Shown here: in pieces, positions 48,601 to 59,156 of the stretch
How positions within the stretch are numbered: the first letter of the stretch is position 1
Layout: the number at the start of each line of letters is the position of its first letter
Assembly: GCA_019775845.1 (NCBI GenBank)
Contig: JADQAV010000043.1
Coordinates: 310,001 to 374,000, forward strand
DNA: 64,000 nucleotides
Source: Myrmaecium sp. VS I D KN 1
Taxonomy: Eukaryota; Ascomycota; Dothideomycetes; Valsariales; Valsariaceae
Direction: 5' to 3'
Made by a program: the position numbers and the translations under genes
Notes under the pieces: model-generated
What the model was told of the DNA's origin: nothing
Seen by the model: only the letters and a program-made list of their open reading frames with translations
Database searches by the model: none

Positions 48601-49274
48601 CAGACGCTTTTTCTGCGCCTTCAGAGCATCCTGCTTTCGGAAAAGATCCAGATGTGTAAGGATGCCGAACACGTTGCCAGGCATACCGCTCGAGGAGAGC
48701 ACGTTGAGGAACTCCATGGTCTCCATTTCAAAGCCGTAGTTCCCGTCGATCATGAGGAGAACAATGTCTACCACCTTGGCGATGTCTATCATGGCGGCCA
48801 ACGAGTCGGAAGGACATTCGATGAACGTCAGACGGCGGCGCTTGGAAGTGACCACCGTAAGAGGACCGGTGGGGGTAGAGACGGTCTGTTTGGTGTAGCG
48901 GCGGATCAAGGACTTGATGAGCGTGGTTTTGCCAACACCCGGAGGTCCGACTACAGCGACGATGAAGGGAGGCGCTTCTTCGGGAAGCCTGTCCACGAGG
49001 GGAACATGCAGGCGCTTCTCTTTAACCTAGTTCCGGTCAGAGGATGAATAGGCAGCGAAATACTGGGCGGTCCAAAACCTACATCGTGGGAGCGCGCTGC
49101 TTGCCTCTGCAGCTTACCCGGGTTTGCGAAGGCGAAAGCCTTTGGATTCGGACCTAGGCAACGGCTCGGTCAGCAAAGAAGACGCCTGGTCGCAAAGCGC
49201 ATGCACTCACCGCCGGAGCTTTGCTTCTTCTCCTTGGATTTCCTGTGCGGCCTGTTCGCTTGGTTGTCGGCCAT
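45640..49274 (-). CDS. bms1: Ribosome biogenesis GTPase Bms1
   Basis: Nucleolar GTPase of the small-subunit processome that delivers Rcl1 to pre-40S particles. Exons (minus): 49274-49211, 49153-49083 and 49026-45640, giving 1173 aa, close to yeast Bms1. The first two exons encode a basic N-terminus ([37 protein letters not shown]). The P-loop is GPPGVGKTT at 72-80. The other GTPase motifs follow as IECPSD (switch region) and LTHLD (NKxD equivalent). A long acidic Asp/Glu/Ser-rich middle (about 400-680) is usual. The C-terminal AARP2CN/Tsr1-type domain has [24 protein letters not shown] and [11 protein letters not shown]. It ends in a Lys/Arg/Glu helix and GGGGKRRK. Its leader overlaps no other gene. 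Confidence 0.96.
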
Positions 49275-50120
49275 CTTGGCTGTGGATGGCAACGGACGCT
49301 CACCGGCGAGAACTTCGAGTCGCGAACAAAATTTGGGCGCGGAGCAAGTCCCTGCAATGCGCGGCGATGCCCGCTAGCTGTGATAAGATTAGCGTCAATC
49401 TGCGGCTTATCTCCGCGACTGCCCCGCCATCCTGACCCCGTTGACGTCCCGTCTCACTTGATCCCCTCCCCCTCCACGGCCCTCCCCCTCCCTCTCCCCT
49501 CTCCGTTTGTTGTTGTCCATTGCTGTGGTGGCGCTCGAAACGCCCGGAGACGATCTGGGATGGTGACAAAACATAGCGATCTACTAAATAAAAGATCATT
49601 CAGGACGCCGCATTCCGAGGCATACTGTCCGAATTTCCTCAAGGCCTTCAACGTTGGGCCATGTTAGTACCTTGCTACCTTGATGTTTTGTCACTACCTT
49701 CGCACATATGGCAAGGGGTCCAACAGGTGAATACTTTATGTTGTCGGGCGCCCGAGCCCACGTCATGAGACCACTGTCGCGCGTGCACCTAGTATGGAGT
49801 TATCTACAAGAATATTACCTAGGTTAGTTGGTCCTTGATGACGTGCGATGTCCTCCGCGTCCATTGGCTAGGCTGATGTCTACGGGGCTGTATAGTGCCC
49901 GTACTTGTCAGAGTCCCTCGAGACGCTCCCCACCTATCTGACTACTACTCCCATCTCCTACTTAAAGTCCACTCATACCCCGTACACAGCCCGTCCCCTC
50001 TTCCTGCCTCACTCCGAACAACCTGCCTCCTCACCTACCCAAACACTGCCATCACCAACAGCCATTTACCGATTAGCTTGCCGCCGTTTTCATCACTTTC
50101 ACCCCAATCTCCTACACAAA
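49275..50120. promoter_or_regulatory. Shared upstream region of bms1 (-) and the proteinase inhibitor (+)
   Basis: An 846-bp divergent interval. Bases 49440-49510 and 49960-50120 are pyrimidine-rich; the latter is the likely leader of the inhibitor gene and ends ACACAAAATG. No additional gene seen. Confidence 0.55.
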
Positions 50121-50563
50121 ATGCCTGCCGTTAATGTAAGCTGCAGCCTTGACATGTCAACGCCTGCGCTCTCTTGACTTACTGGATTTACTAGGTCACT
50201 CTGAAGGAGGGCGCCAGCCCGGAGGAGCTCGAGAAGTACGACCCGCACTCCCAAGCCGGTCTGTGTTAGGCTAACGGGCGCGTGTGACAGGGCAAAGAAG
50301 ACCGTTACCGACCAGGGCGGCAAGATCGTCAGTATGTGTCCCCGCCTCAGATCTTCATGAGGGCCTCCTAGCTGACTGAGTTCAGATGAATTCAAGTTGA
50401 TCAAAGGATTTACGTGAGTTTGCCGGAAAACAGTTCTGTCGAAGGGCCTCCTCCTCTAACGACTGTCGCTGCCAGTGCGGAATTTCCCTCCGACACCGTT
50501 CATTCTCTGGCCACCAACGAACACATAACCGTCGAAGCCGACCAGGAAGTGAGGATTCAGTAG
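50121..50563 (+). CDS. Inhibitor I9-type proteinase inhibitor (Pbi2-like)
   Basis: Small cytosolic/vacuolar inhibitor of subtilisin-type proteinase B, related to yeast Pbi2, which also takes part in vacuole fusion. Five exons encode only 70 aa: 50121-50135, 50195-50235, 50291-50331, 50386-50413 and 50476-50563. The spliced product begins MPAVNVTLKEGASPEELEKA, continues KKTVTDQGGKIVNEFKLIKG and ends ITVEADQEVRIQ, a full I9 propeptide-like fold. All four introns keep frame and have GTAAGC, GTACGA, GTATGT and GTGAGT donors. The gene is easily missed because no exon exceeds 88 bp. Confidence 0.93.
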
Positions 50564-51087
50564 AGTGCACGTTCTCGTTTCTCGCCGGAAGTCTTGCGTA
50601 GTCGTACAAGGTGCCGAAACGCCATCTGAAGCTATACTTATCATGAGGGAGGAATGACTTCGAGATAGTAGCGAGTAGATACACATATAAGCAGCATAAG
50701 CCTACTTGGTATGTGAGCGAGTCTTGTTCAAACCGTGCCCACTGTGCTCCTGAGCTTGCTAGTGCTTGGCGAGGCTGTCCATGTCGCTACGACAGGTACC
50801 TTACAATTATATAAGTAGCAAGTTCTTTGCTACAATCGCGCGTGATTTGTGTACACTGCACCGAACAAGTTCTAGTGGCGGCCTCCTATTACCTCAAGAA
50901 TATGTATGTTATTCCAAGCAGTAAGCGCAGGTAGCAAGGGCACTGGATCTCCCCATTGCTACTGCTTACGTCATCATCCAGCTGAGGTACCTGCTCAATC
51001 GGTACATCACCATTGCTGACAACCTGGACTTTCACTCGATAACGGACTTCAGCGAGCCTGGACCCAGACTTCGATGTCAATGTGACA
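50564..51087. other. Intergenic: inhibitor 3' region and kinase promoter
   Basis: No gene recognised. The interval is A/T-richer than its flanks. Confidence 0.6.
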
Positions 51088-52571
51088 ATGCAGCGCCTCT
51101 CGCGGCCAGTGGCCAGTCTCTCAAATCTCTCTAGGTCCGGTCGGGGCCTTTCGAATTCTTTCTGTCAGCCCAGGAGCGGTGTCAACGCCCATAGGAAGGC
51201 GCTGCTACATACACGGACAGTCACCGATGATGACATAGCCCGGTTGGCAGCGAAACCATTGCATCCTCTTACTCTCGCAGACCTTGTAAAGTCAGATTCC
51301 CTGTTTGGTAGTCTTCGAATTGAACGCTGACGGTAGCTTGTAGACATGGCAAACCTCCTCTCTCCGCGGAGGCACTCTACAGCTCTGCAAACTTCACACT
51401 CTCCATCCTACCCGCTCGCCTGGCACACCGCATCAAGTCTCTGCGCAACCTTCCCTTCATAGTCGTATCGAACCCGCACATAACCAAGATCCACAATAAT
51501 TACCTGCACTCTCTGTCGACGTTGCTGCCATGGGCCGAGAAGAACATTGACAATCTGAAGGATGAGATCATGTTCACGGAGGTTATGGCGGACCTTGTGC
51601 AGACGCACTCCAATACGATCTCCACGCTGGCGCGGGGCTTCTTGGAGGCAAGGAAGTATATTGCGCCTCAGGACGTTACCAAATTCCTGGACGAACACCT
51701 TCGGGCGCGGATCGGTACCAGACTTATCGCGGAACAGCACATTGCACTGCATTTCTCGTCCCGGCCACACCAAGACCTTTCGGAGGACGCCGACTCTGAT
51801 AACGGTGAGGCGCACGGGGAGAGCTCGTCAGATTCCAGTTATATTGGGGTTATCGATACTCAGCTTCGCCCTGCCAACATCATCCGGCACTGCGAAGGAA
51901 TCGTAGGCGAGATTTGTGAACTAAAATACGGCGTCCGGCCTTCACTGGTGATCAACGGAGAACCTAACTACACCTTTACACATATACCTGTTCACCTGGA
52001 ATACATCATCACAGAGCTCTTGAAGAACGCCTTCCGGGCCACCATTGAGAACGGCAAGGAACGAGAGCCGATTGAAGTGACGATCGCGCCATTGCCAGAA
52101 GACGCTCATGTGCAAGGAAACCGCGACTACCTCACAAATAGGGACCAGGGTAATGTCGACGTTGCATCGGCGGAAATCAGGGCGAACCTCCACGGCGTCG
52201 GATCGCGGCCGTCCGACAACATCAAGCCGCTCGCACACTCTACGCCCGGGGTAACTATCCGCCTAAGAGACCGCGGTGGAGGCATACCCCCGGATGTCCT
52301 GGCGCACATCTGGGATTACAGCTTCACGACGTTTAACGAGGACCAGGTCTCCAACACGCTCTCCCACGGCTCTGGAAGCGGCATGGATGCCCTCAACGCT
52401 TTGTCTGGAGCGGGTGGCGACGGCGTGCACAGTCTTGCCGGCCTCGGCTACGGCCTACCGCTGAGTAGGGCCTACGCGGAATACTTCGGTGGCGGGATCG
52501 CGATTCAAAGCTTGTGGGGGTGGGGAACGGATGTCTATCTCAGCCTCAGAGGTGTGGGAAGGCCGGAATGA
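51088..52571 (+). CDS. Mitochondrial pyruvate/branched-chain dehydrogenase kinase (PDK/BCKDK family)
   Basis: Mitochondrial Ser kinase with a histidine-kinase-like ATP fold that phosphorylates and turns off the E1 subunit of a 2-oxoacid dehydrogenase complex. Exons 51088-51290 and 51344-52571 give 476 aa. The intron uses a GTCAGA donor and yields LADLVKHGKPPLSAEALY, as in the family. The N-terminus (MQRLSRPVASLSNLSRSGRG...) is a mitochondrial presequence. The Bergerat ATP-binding motifs are complete: N-box ELLKNAFRAT with Asn296, G1 DRGGGIPP at 377-384, and G2 GLGYGLPLSRAYAEYFGG from 434. Acidic and Asn/Asp-rich insertions (about 212-232 and 315-350) make it longer than animal PDKs. Whether pyruvate or branched-chain dehydrogenase is the target cannot be told from sequence alone. 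Confidence 0.93.
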
Positions 52572-52784
52572 GGCAAAACGGAGGCCAACAAGAGATTTCA
52601 AGTCCTCCTTGCCACCAAGACACCATGGTCATATGTAATGCGAACCTGCCGACTCACCTCTTCATGAAATATGCGACATGTCAAGGGGACAGTGATCAAG
52701 AACCATAACTAATTCGTAAACAGTGTAACCTCGCGCCGTCATGTGGACCATCCAAAGCTCTCATAGGTGTCCATGAATCCCCCT

Positions 52785-53911
52785 CTAGTTGTACACGATC
52801 CCGCCATCAACGACGAGCGTCTGGCCGGTCACGTACTCGCTGTCCGGGCCAGCCAGGTAGCTCACTACCTTACTCACGTCCTCGGGGACGCTAGTGCGGC
52901 CCAGCGAGATGGACTCGGACGTCTTCCGGAGCGTCTCCCCCCGAGGGACCCCTCTGATCTTGCCCATCTCCTCGTCGATCAGGTCCCACATGGCCGTGCC
53001 CACGATTCCGGGTGCGTACGCGTTTACATTGATCTTATACTCGGCCAGCTCCTTGGCGAAGGCGTGCGTCAGGCCGCGGACGGCCCACTTGGTGCTGCTG
53101 TAGTGGCCAAGAAGATCGAAGGGACGGAAGCCAGCAATGCTGTTCGGTGGTTTTCCAATTCGCCATTCGGATCGCGCGTCAACAGGCGTTCTTTCCATTC
53201 GTTTGGCGCATATGGGAGGGGGTGGAACTCACCTCGCCGCGCCGATGATCCTCCCTCCTCCACCCTGCTCGATTAGCTGCGCGGCGGCCTCGCGGTAGCA
53301 GTGGAAGCAGCCGAAGACGTTGATGCTATAGATGCGCTCGAGGTCCTCCTCCGTCACGTCGAGGATTCGCTTCACCTGGACGATGCCGGCATTGGCGACC
53401 ATGACGTCGAGCGGGCCCAGCTCAGAGACGGCGGTGCGGACGAGCGACTGCACGTCGGCGCGCTGGGCGACGTCGGCGCCTACAGCGATGGCCTTGCGGT
53501 CGTGCTCCTGGCTGATTTCTGCGGCAACGGTCTCGGCGGCGGACAGGGCGGAGGGGTGGTCTGAGATGCAGACGTCGAAGCCGTCGGCGGCGAGGCGGTG
53601 GGCGATCGACTTTCCGCTGAGGTGAGTATCGTTGGGTCAGGCCAGATTCTACAGACGGGGTATCTTGGTGAGAGGGGGGTGGGGAGGTAGGTGTATGAGG
53701 GGGAAGCGAGGTGTGTATGAGGGCGACGATGGCGGGCGGGGTCGGGAACGGACATGCCGCGGCCTGCGCCGGTCACGATGGCGGTCTTATACTGGACCGG
53801 CGAGGTGGAGAAACGCCGGTTGAGCAATTGGTATGCTGTCCGCTGAGGAAGGAGGAGGGAGGGAAGCGCATTGCTGGCACGAGTCAAACGGGAGAATTGG
53901 TGGAGAGCCAT
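52785..53911 (-). CDS. Short-chain dehydrogenase, diacetyl/acetoin reductase-like
   Basis: NAD(P)-dependent classical SDR most like bacterial and fungal diacetyl/(S)-acetoin reductases (2,3-butanediol dehydrogenases). Exons (minus): 53911-53754, 53616-53233 and 53139-52785, giving 298 aa. The cofactor motif TGAGRGIG (47-54) is completed across intron 1. NAG is at 128-130. The catalytic residues are Ser181, Tyr194 and Lys198 (YSSTK). The C-terminal segment with YAPGIVGTAMWDLID and LGRTSVPEDV matches the acetoin reductase subgroup. Residues 1-40 are basic, Leu/Ser-rich and lack acids (RRFSTSP), resembling a mitochondrial presequence and unusual for this subgroup. Intron 1 uses a GTCCGT donor and is 137 bp; intron 2 is 93 bp. 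Confidence 0.85.
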
Positions 53912-54738
53912 TGTGAGCAGAAGGATCGGCTAGCGGGAGGGGAGGGGAGAGGGGAGGGCGCCTGAAGTGGAAGAGGGAGGGCAGCAGGGCTGAAAAGGGA
54001 ATGAATGAAGTGGACTGCACTGCACTGCGCTGTACAATGGCTGAAGGCGGGGGAATCGGACGGGGATGCTGTTTAAAGATTTGTCGCCACGAATTGAGGT
54101 CGACGACATCCTGCACGCGGATCAATGGGGTCGCATGCGTGCGTGCGCGTGGGCGTGCGGAGAAGCTGGAGTGCGGAGAAAGCTGGAGGCACACACACCT
54201 ATCACCTCACCTCTCAGCTGGTAGGGTGCATGGTCCGCATCCTGGAAGGATGCGGGATACCTAGTGGAGTTAGGTAGGAAGGTACTTCAGGTACTTTTAA
54301 GGTACTGCCTGGCGCGGCTGAGGTCCACCGTCGGGATAGGATGGGCCGAGTGAGTCCGGCCGGGGCGTGGGGTTTTACGGGGTTTTAGAGGGGTTGTGTA
54401 GAGTACAGTACTGGTACGGAGGGGCAGCATTTTGCTATATGTACCTCGGTCGGCCATGGATTCGGCAACGGATGTGAATAACCATTGGAAGATCGGAGTA
54501 AATGGAGATGAAATCACGGATGTCTCATCCTTACTGAACAATTACACGAAGGTGTGTTTGCTATCTAAAGAATACCTACTGTAGTACACGGTATCAATAA
54601 GGTACTAGTGTGTACCAACGGGTTTTGTTACATGTGTCAGCGCAGGTCCCTCACAATCAATGCCGAAACGTCCCCGTTGAACCTCCCGTTATCCTTGGAT
54701 CGCTGACTGATCAACTCACACCGTTCGACCAATCCACC
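53912..54738. promoter_or_regulatory. Shared upstream region of the dehydrogenase (-) and ask1 (+)
   Basis: An 827-bp divergent interval. Bases 54255-54310 and 54560-54615 are rich in GGTAC/TACCTA words, like other intergenic parts of the window. No gene seen. Confidence 0.55.
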
Positions 54739-56242
54739 ATGTCGCGGATGAGCATGGCCCCGGCCGCGCGCAACCTCACCCTCACCGAGGAGCTGGAGAA
54801 GCTCGAGCAGTCCATCACCCTTACCCTGCAGGAAATCGACCACAACTTCAGCCGCGCCCACCGCATCGTCACCCAGAGTATCCTCCCCGTCGTCGAACAG
54901 TATGGCAAACATTCCGAGGCTGTCTGGGAGGGATCCAAGGTACCCCGTCCCTCGCCGCACCACCTTCTCCTTTGCGGCTTGCGCTGACCGTCCCACAGTT
55001 CTGGAAGCAATTCTTCGAGGCCAGCGCGAACGTCTCGCTCTCCGGTTATCAGGAGCCCAACCCGGATGAGTCCACCGTGCATGACGAGACGGGCGACTCG
55101 CATACCTACACGGAGGACCCGACCGAACAGCAGGACGAGGACACCGTGACGGGTACCATCACCCCTACAAAGGCAGAGTCCAGCAATGGCGACGATGACA
55201 GACTGGAGGACTCCATCTTATCTTCGCCGTCGCTCGCCCACGCCCACAGCACCCCGCGCATGCCGAACCAGCCTGCCCCACCAACCGCATCCTTCGCCGA
55301 GTTCTCCTCTCCATACGAGTCGCTACGACGCGAGATCCACGGCCCGGACGAGGAGGGAGAAGACGGCACCCACCACCAGCTCGAACCGACTACGCCAGGG
55401 CGAGGCCATACTCTGCCAGACATGTCCATGACCCCGCTATCATCCCCCTTCGGACTCGCCACGACTTCCCAGCACCCCGTCAACAACGATCCCATCCTCC
55501 ACCGCGTCCTCGACAAAACCTACCGCATCGCCGCCACCCCTCACACAGTCCGCAAGCAACGCGAAGCGGCCGCCGCCGCCACCGCCGCCGCCGCAGGCAG
55601 CACCCGGTTCGCCGCGACCCCCGCGACCGCGACGCGCACCGCCCGCACCCGCTACACCATCGCTCCCGACCTGGACTCCAGCCCGGTCTCCAGCCCGGAG
55701 ATTGCCGCCCCTCAGCTCCGCGCCGACATCTTCTCCAGCCCGATGAAGACACCGCGCACCCCCGGCGTCAGCGTCATGCGCACCCCCGGCCGCAAGGGCG
55801 GCGCCGGCGCCGACGCCTCCGCTCGCGCGTTCGGCAAGAGCCCCGCCGGCTTTGCGGACATTCACGCCACGAGCACGACGGCCGGCGGGACGACAACGGC
55901 GGCGGGGACGAGCGCGTGGGATTCCGATGACGACATTGATATCGATGGCATCGATATCTCCCCGCCGAAGACGATGCAGTTCCATGTGCCGCAGACGCGG
56001 TTGCTGCAGACGCCTGGTAAGTGATGGACCCTTCCTCTTGAAAAGAGCGCATATGACCCGGAACGGGACAAGCAATGAATGGCAGAGCTGTTGCTAACAA
56101 ATAACTGTTAACAGCGCGGGAAGCGAGCAAACGCATCGTCGAGGACTTGCTCATGACCGCGGGCGGCGACATCACTGATAGCCTGGACGAGGACAGTCCG
56201 AGCGTTGTTCGGCGGAACCAGGAGCTTGATGACAGCTTTTGA
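54739..56242 (+). CDS. ask1: DASH/Dam1 kinetochore complex subunit Ask1
   Basis: Subunit of the fungal DASH ring that couples kinetochores to microtubules. Exons 54739-54939, 54999-56016 and 56115-56242 give 448 aa. The Ask1 domain lies at residues about 10-85 (LTLTEELEKLEQSITLTLQEID, seen as LEKLEQSITLTLQEI; then GKHSEAVWEGSK joined by splicing to FWKQFFEASANVSL). The rest is a disordered acidic tail with many SP and TP sites (ATPATATRT, SSPMKTPRTPG), likely Cdk targets as known for the family. The last exon restores a conserved C-terminal helix (AREASKRIVEDLLMTAGG). An Ala-rich run (about 280-290) comes from GCC repeats. Confidence 0.93.
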
Positions 56243-56713
56243 TCTGGTGGGCTGGGGTTGGAGATGGAAGGAGGGAAGGATGAAGGCCAAGGGAAAGAGG
56301 GGAATGACATGTACTACGTATTATTACGGACCATTACGTTTCGAGATACTTCGAACTGCTTCAACGAAAGGATAATGTGGAAAATGGAAGGCTCCTGTCA
56401 CGCCAGACGCCCTGCTCGATGTATAATTCTCTTCTCGTCTTTGATGTAGTAGTAGCAGACCTATGTAACGACCAACCCACGGTACCTGTGATGAGAAGCA
56501 TACAGAAAGAAGATGTAGGAGGAAAGGAAAGGGGAAAGGGGGGGTGGGCAGATAATATTCGTTTCCGGGCCCAGCTCTCGGAGTGTGACAAAAAGAATAA
56601 AAGAAAGGGGAAAGGGGAAAGGAAATAGAGAAAGGATTCGACAGGAAGCGCAAAATTAAGCTGCGGGGAGAAAGTAGAAAAGAGGTTCCTGTCTTTCCCT
56701 ACCACCACACCTC
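56243..56713. other. Convergent 3' intergenic region, purine-rich
   Basis: 3' flanks of ask1 (+) and the unknown membrane protein (-). Bases 56515-56550 and 56585-56640 are dominated by GGAAA repeats. No gene seen. Confidence 0.6.
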
Positions 56714-58147
56714 CTAGTGGATGAGCCTACCAGCATCGCTCCCACTATCGCTCCCAACGTCCGTCCAGCTAGAGCTTGTCGGCGTCAAAATGCCATCAGC
56801 CCTCGCATCCTCAAACTCGCTGAAGCCGCTCTCAGTGAAGGTTTCCGAACGGGCGTCATGGCCATCGTCGGCGTCGTCGCCAGCGTTGTTGTTGTCCGCG
56901 TCGTCGCCGACCTGGGAGGAGGAGGAGAAGGTGGAGAAGCCATCTTCGGTCGGGGTCAGGGTGCCGGTGCTGCGGCCGCCGAGGTCCGAGTCGGTCTCGC
57001 CGTCGCTGACGTCGGTGAAGGTGAGTCGGGAGTGGGGCCGGGTGGCGTTGGCGGCGGCGGCGGCGTCCTCCTCGGCGCGCGCGGAGGTGGTGAAGGAGTA
57101 GAAGGATTGGGTTTGCTCGGCGTCGGCGTCAGTTTCGGTTTCGGTTTCGGTTTCGGCGAGGGATGCGGCGGCGGTGGGGGAGGGGAGGGAGTGGATGGAG
57201 GCGGACTGGGCGTGGACGGGGGCGGATTCGTAGAGGTCGGAGTTGGAGAGGATGGTGGGATTGTGCGGCTCGGTGAGGTCGATCAGGGTGCCAGTTAAAT
57301 TCATGTTATCCGTCAGATGATTGGAGTCGGGGATTGCAGTGCTCGGGCGGCTGTCATGTGCTGCAGGTCGATCGGCTTGGCCTTCATCTTCCTCTGCGCC
57401 CATCAGCTCCCGGTCGAAGATGACCTGTGCCGCATCGTCGGCGAATGGGTTGGCGAAGATGGCTCCTTTCTCGAAAGCACTGCTGTCACGCTGGCCTCGG
57501 CGTCGCACCTGGCCCTGCCCTCCTATTTCGCTAGCGGTGGTTACCGCAATCTCTGAGCTGCTTTCCCGGAGCTTGCCGTCCTTGTCAACGAGGTCATCGA
57601 ATCCGGATCCATTCCGACTGCCGGACGATGATCCTTCGTCCAGATTCCATTCGGCCTGGAGACGCTCCGCCAGCTCACGATCCGCGGCTTCCTGAGCTTC
57701 GCGGGCTTCCAACTCTGCGCACTCAACCTCCGCAGCCACTCCGACGCTGTTCAGCTCATCCAGGTCAACCGCGACGCCTTCGTCCCGGGCCCGTCGCACG
57801 AGCTCAGCTTGATTGCGCTGAATGATCTCGCGGCGGCGTCTGCGCCTCTCTTCCGCACGTTCTCGCGGTGAACGGAAGGCATGCTGGTTGATCTCGTCGC
57901 CGATGTTGTTGATCGCGATCGCAATCTTGCGCCTGGTCTGCTCCGCCCATGCTCGGAACTGCGGTGATTCGTAGATGGCTATGCCGGCCGCCAGGAGGAC
58001 TGATGCGGCAATGATGACGCCTGGAAGATAGGCATCAGCGTAAGCTCGTAAAGGTGTGTATAGGCAGCCCGCCCGGACACGATAAGGGACGTCTGGAGAT
58101 GTGGCAGCGGACAGGATATACGTACCTTTGGCGAGGGGAGCAGGCAT
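56714..58147 (-). CDS. Unknown single-pass membrane protein with acidic disordered tail
   Basis: I do not recognise a family. The preferred model has exons 58147-58126 and 58020-56714 (minus), joined by a GTACGT...CCAG intron of 105 bp, giving 442 aa. The intron is in frame and without stops, so retention would give 477 aa. After splicing, the N-terminus is MPAPLAKGVIIAASVLLAAG, with a transmembrane segment at about 8-24. An amphipathic basic region (about 27-95; RERAEERRRRRREIIQRN) and an Ala/Glu-rich helix (about 105-150) follow. The remaining 290 residues are Ser/Thr/Asp/Glu-rich and disordered, with a Glu-Thr dipeptide repeat. This layout suggests an organelle or ER membrane anchor with a cytosolic tail, which is inference only. 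Confidence 0.72.
   Translation of the reverse strand: MPAPLAKGTYILSAATSPDVPYRVRAGCLYTPLRAYADAYLPGVIIAASVLLAAGIAIYESPQFRAWAEQTRRKIAIAINNIGDEINQHAFRSPRERAEERRRRRREIIQRNQAELVRRARDEGVAVDLDELNSVGVAAEVECAELEAREAQEAADRELAERLQAEWNLDEGSSSGSRNGSGFDDLVDKDGKLRESSSEIAVTTASEIGGQGQVRRRGQRDSSAFEKGAIFANPFADDAAQVIFDRELMGAEEDEGQADRPAAHDSRPSTAIPDSNHLTDNMNLTGTLIDLTEPHNPTILSNSDLYESAPVHAQSASIHSLPSPTAAASLAETETETETDADAEQTQSFYSFTTSARAEEDAAAAANATRPHSRLTFTDVSDGETDSDLGGRSTGTLTPTEDGFSTFSSSSQVGDDADNNNAGDDADDGHDARSETFTESGFSEFEDARADGILTPTSSSWTDVGSDSGSDAGRLIH
57133..57156 (+). repeat. (TTTCGG)x4 hexanucleotide repeat inside a coding region
   Basis: Four perfect copies, encoding Glu-Thr dipeptides on the minus strand in the unknown membrane protein. 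The tract is likely length-polymorphic. Confidence 0.85.
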
Positions 58148-59156
58148 CGTTCCGCCGAAGTGTGGCGTGGCAAACTGTCAGGGTAGGGTGAGAGGCGATA
58201 GGATGTAGGAATAAAGGGGACGGTGATAAGGAAGGAGGGCGGAAGAAGGGAAGTGATTAAGGATAGAAGGAGGGCGAGCGAAGGCGAGGGAGCGTTCTTA
58301 TGAGGTGGCCACTTCCGTACGGAAGGGGATAAACCAGCGAGGTTGATGGAGTGAGAGCGGTGCGATGTCCATACGGCTGCGGAGGTATCAACCGCCACCA
58401 CTACTGGGCCCGCCCGAGCTCGCCCAAGGCTGAGCTGTGAGGCTAAAACCCCGCAATTGCCGCCGCCGCCTCCCAGCGCTGCTTGACACTAGTCCTGATT
58501 CGGTACATGCAGAAACATGGGCGAGTAGAAGTATCGAGCATGAATATTAGGGACAGTGTACCACAACTACTTTAGAGAAGCTAGGTAAAGAAGGCCTGCT
58601 TGAGGCTGGCTGTATTGGGTATAAAGAACCGCACGAACTGACAAGAAATCTCAAAAGCACCCAAGAGACTCTGCGAAAGGTCCGATGAGAGGCCTGGTAG
58701 GCCCTACAAATGGTCCTGAGGCCTTGCTTATGCACGGGTAAGCCCTTTTTTGTTCTTTATTGTATATAGTACGACAGAGTTAGGGGCTAGAATTATACGT
58801 GAGAGTAGTAAGTAGCGTGTGCTCGATAGATTTACTCTCCCGAGCCGTACAGAAGACGGGCCGCATGTGGCTTGGTCACTGTGGCGCAGAAGCGCTCCAG
58901 ATCTTGTATAACCCCTACACGCGACCGCTCAGCGGCCACTTTGGTGAGATGGAAAGCGATGCTGTTTAGGCTCGGAGAAGTGATGGTGGAAGACTATGCG
59001 ACTCTAACTTGCTCGCTGGTAAGGCATTCACTGCCTAGGAAATCTATTCAAAAAAAAAATATCTATATATATAAGAGACAGACATGGATGTGGGGAAACG
59101 GTGCAAAGCAGCAGATGATGCCCATACCGCGTGCCATCAATGTCTTCTGGCTGCCA
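58148..59156. other. Intergenic stretch, possible degenerate insertion
   Basis: Upstream region of the membrane protein (-) and 3' region of the transporter (-). Bases 58540-59090 are A/T-richer than the flanks. A plus-strand frame around 58577-58686 reads like protein before meeting stops. An A9 run is followed by a TATA-rich segment at 59050-59075. I cannot name an element. Confidence 0.4.
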
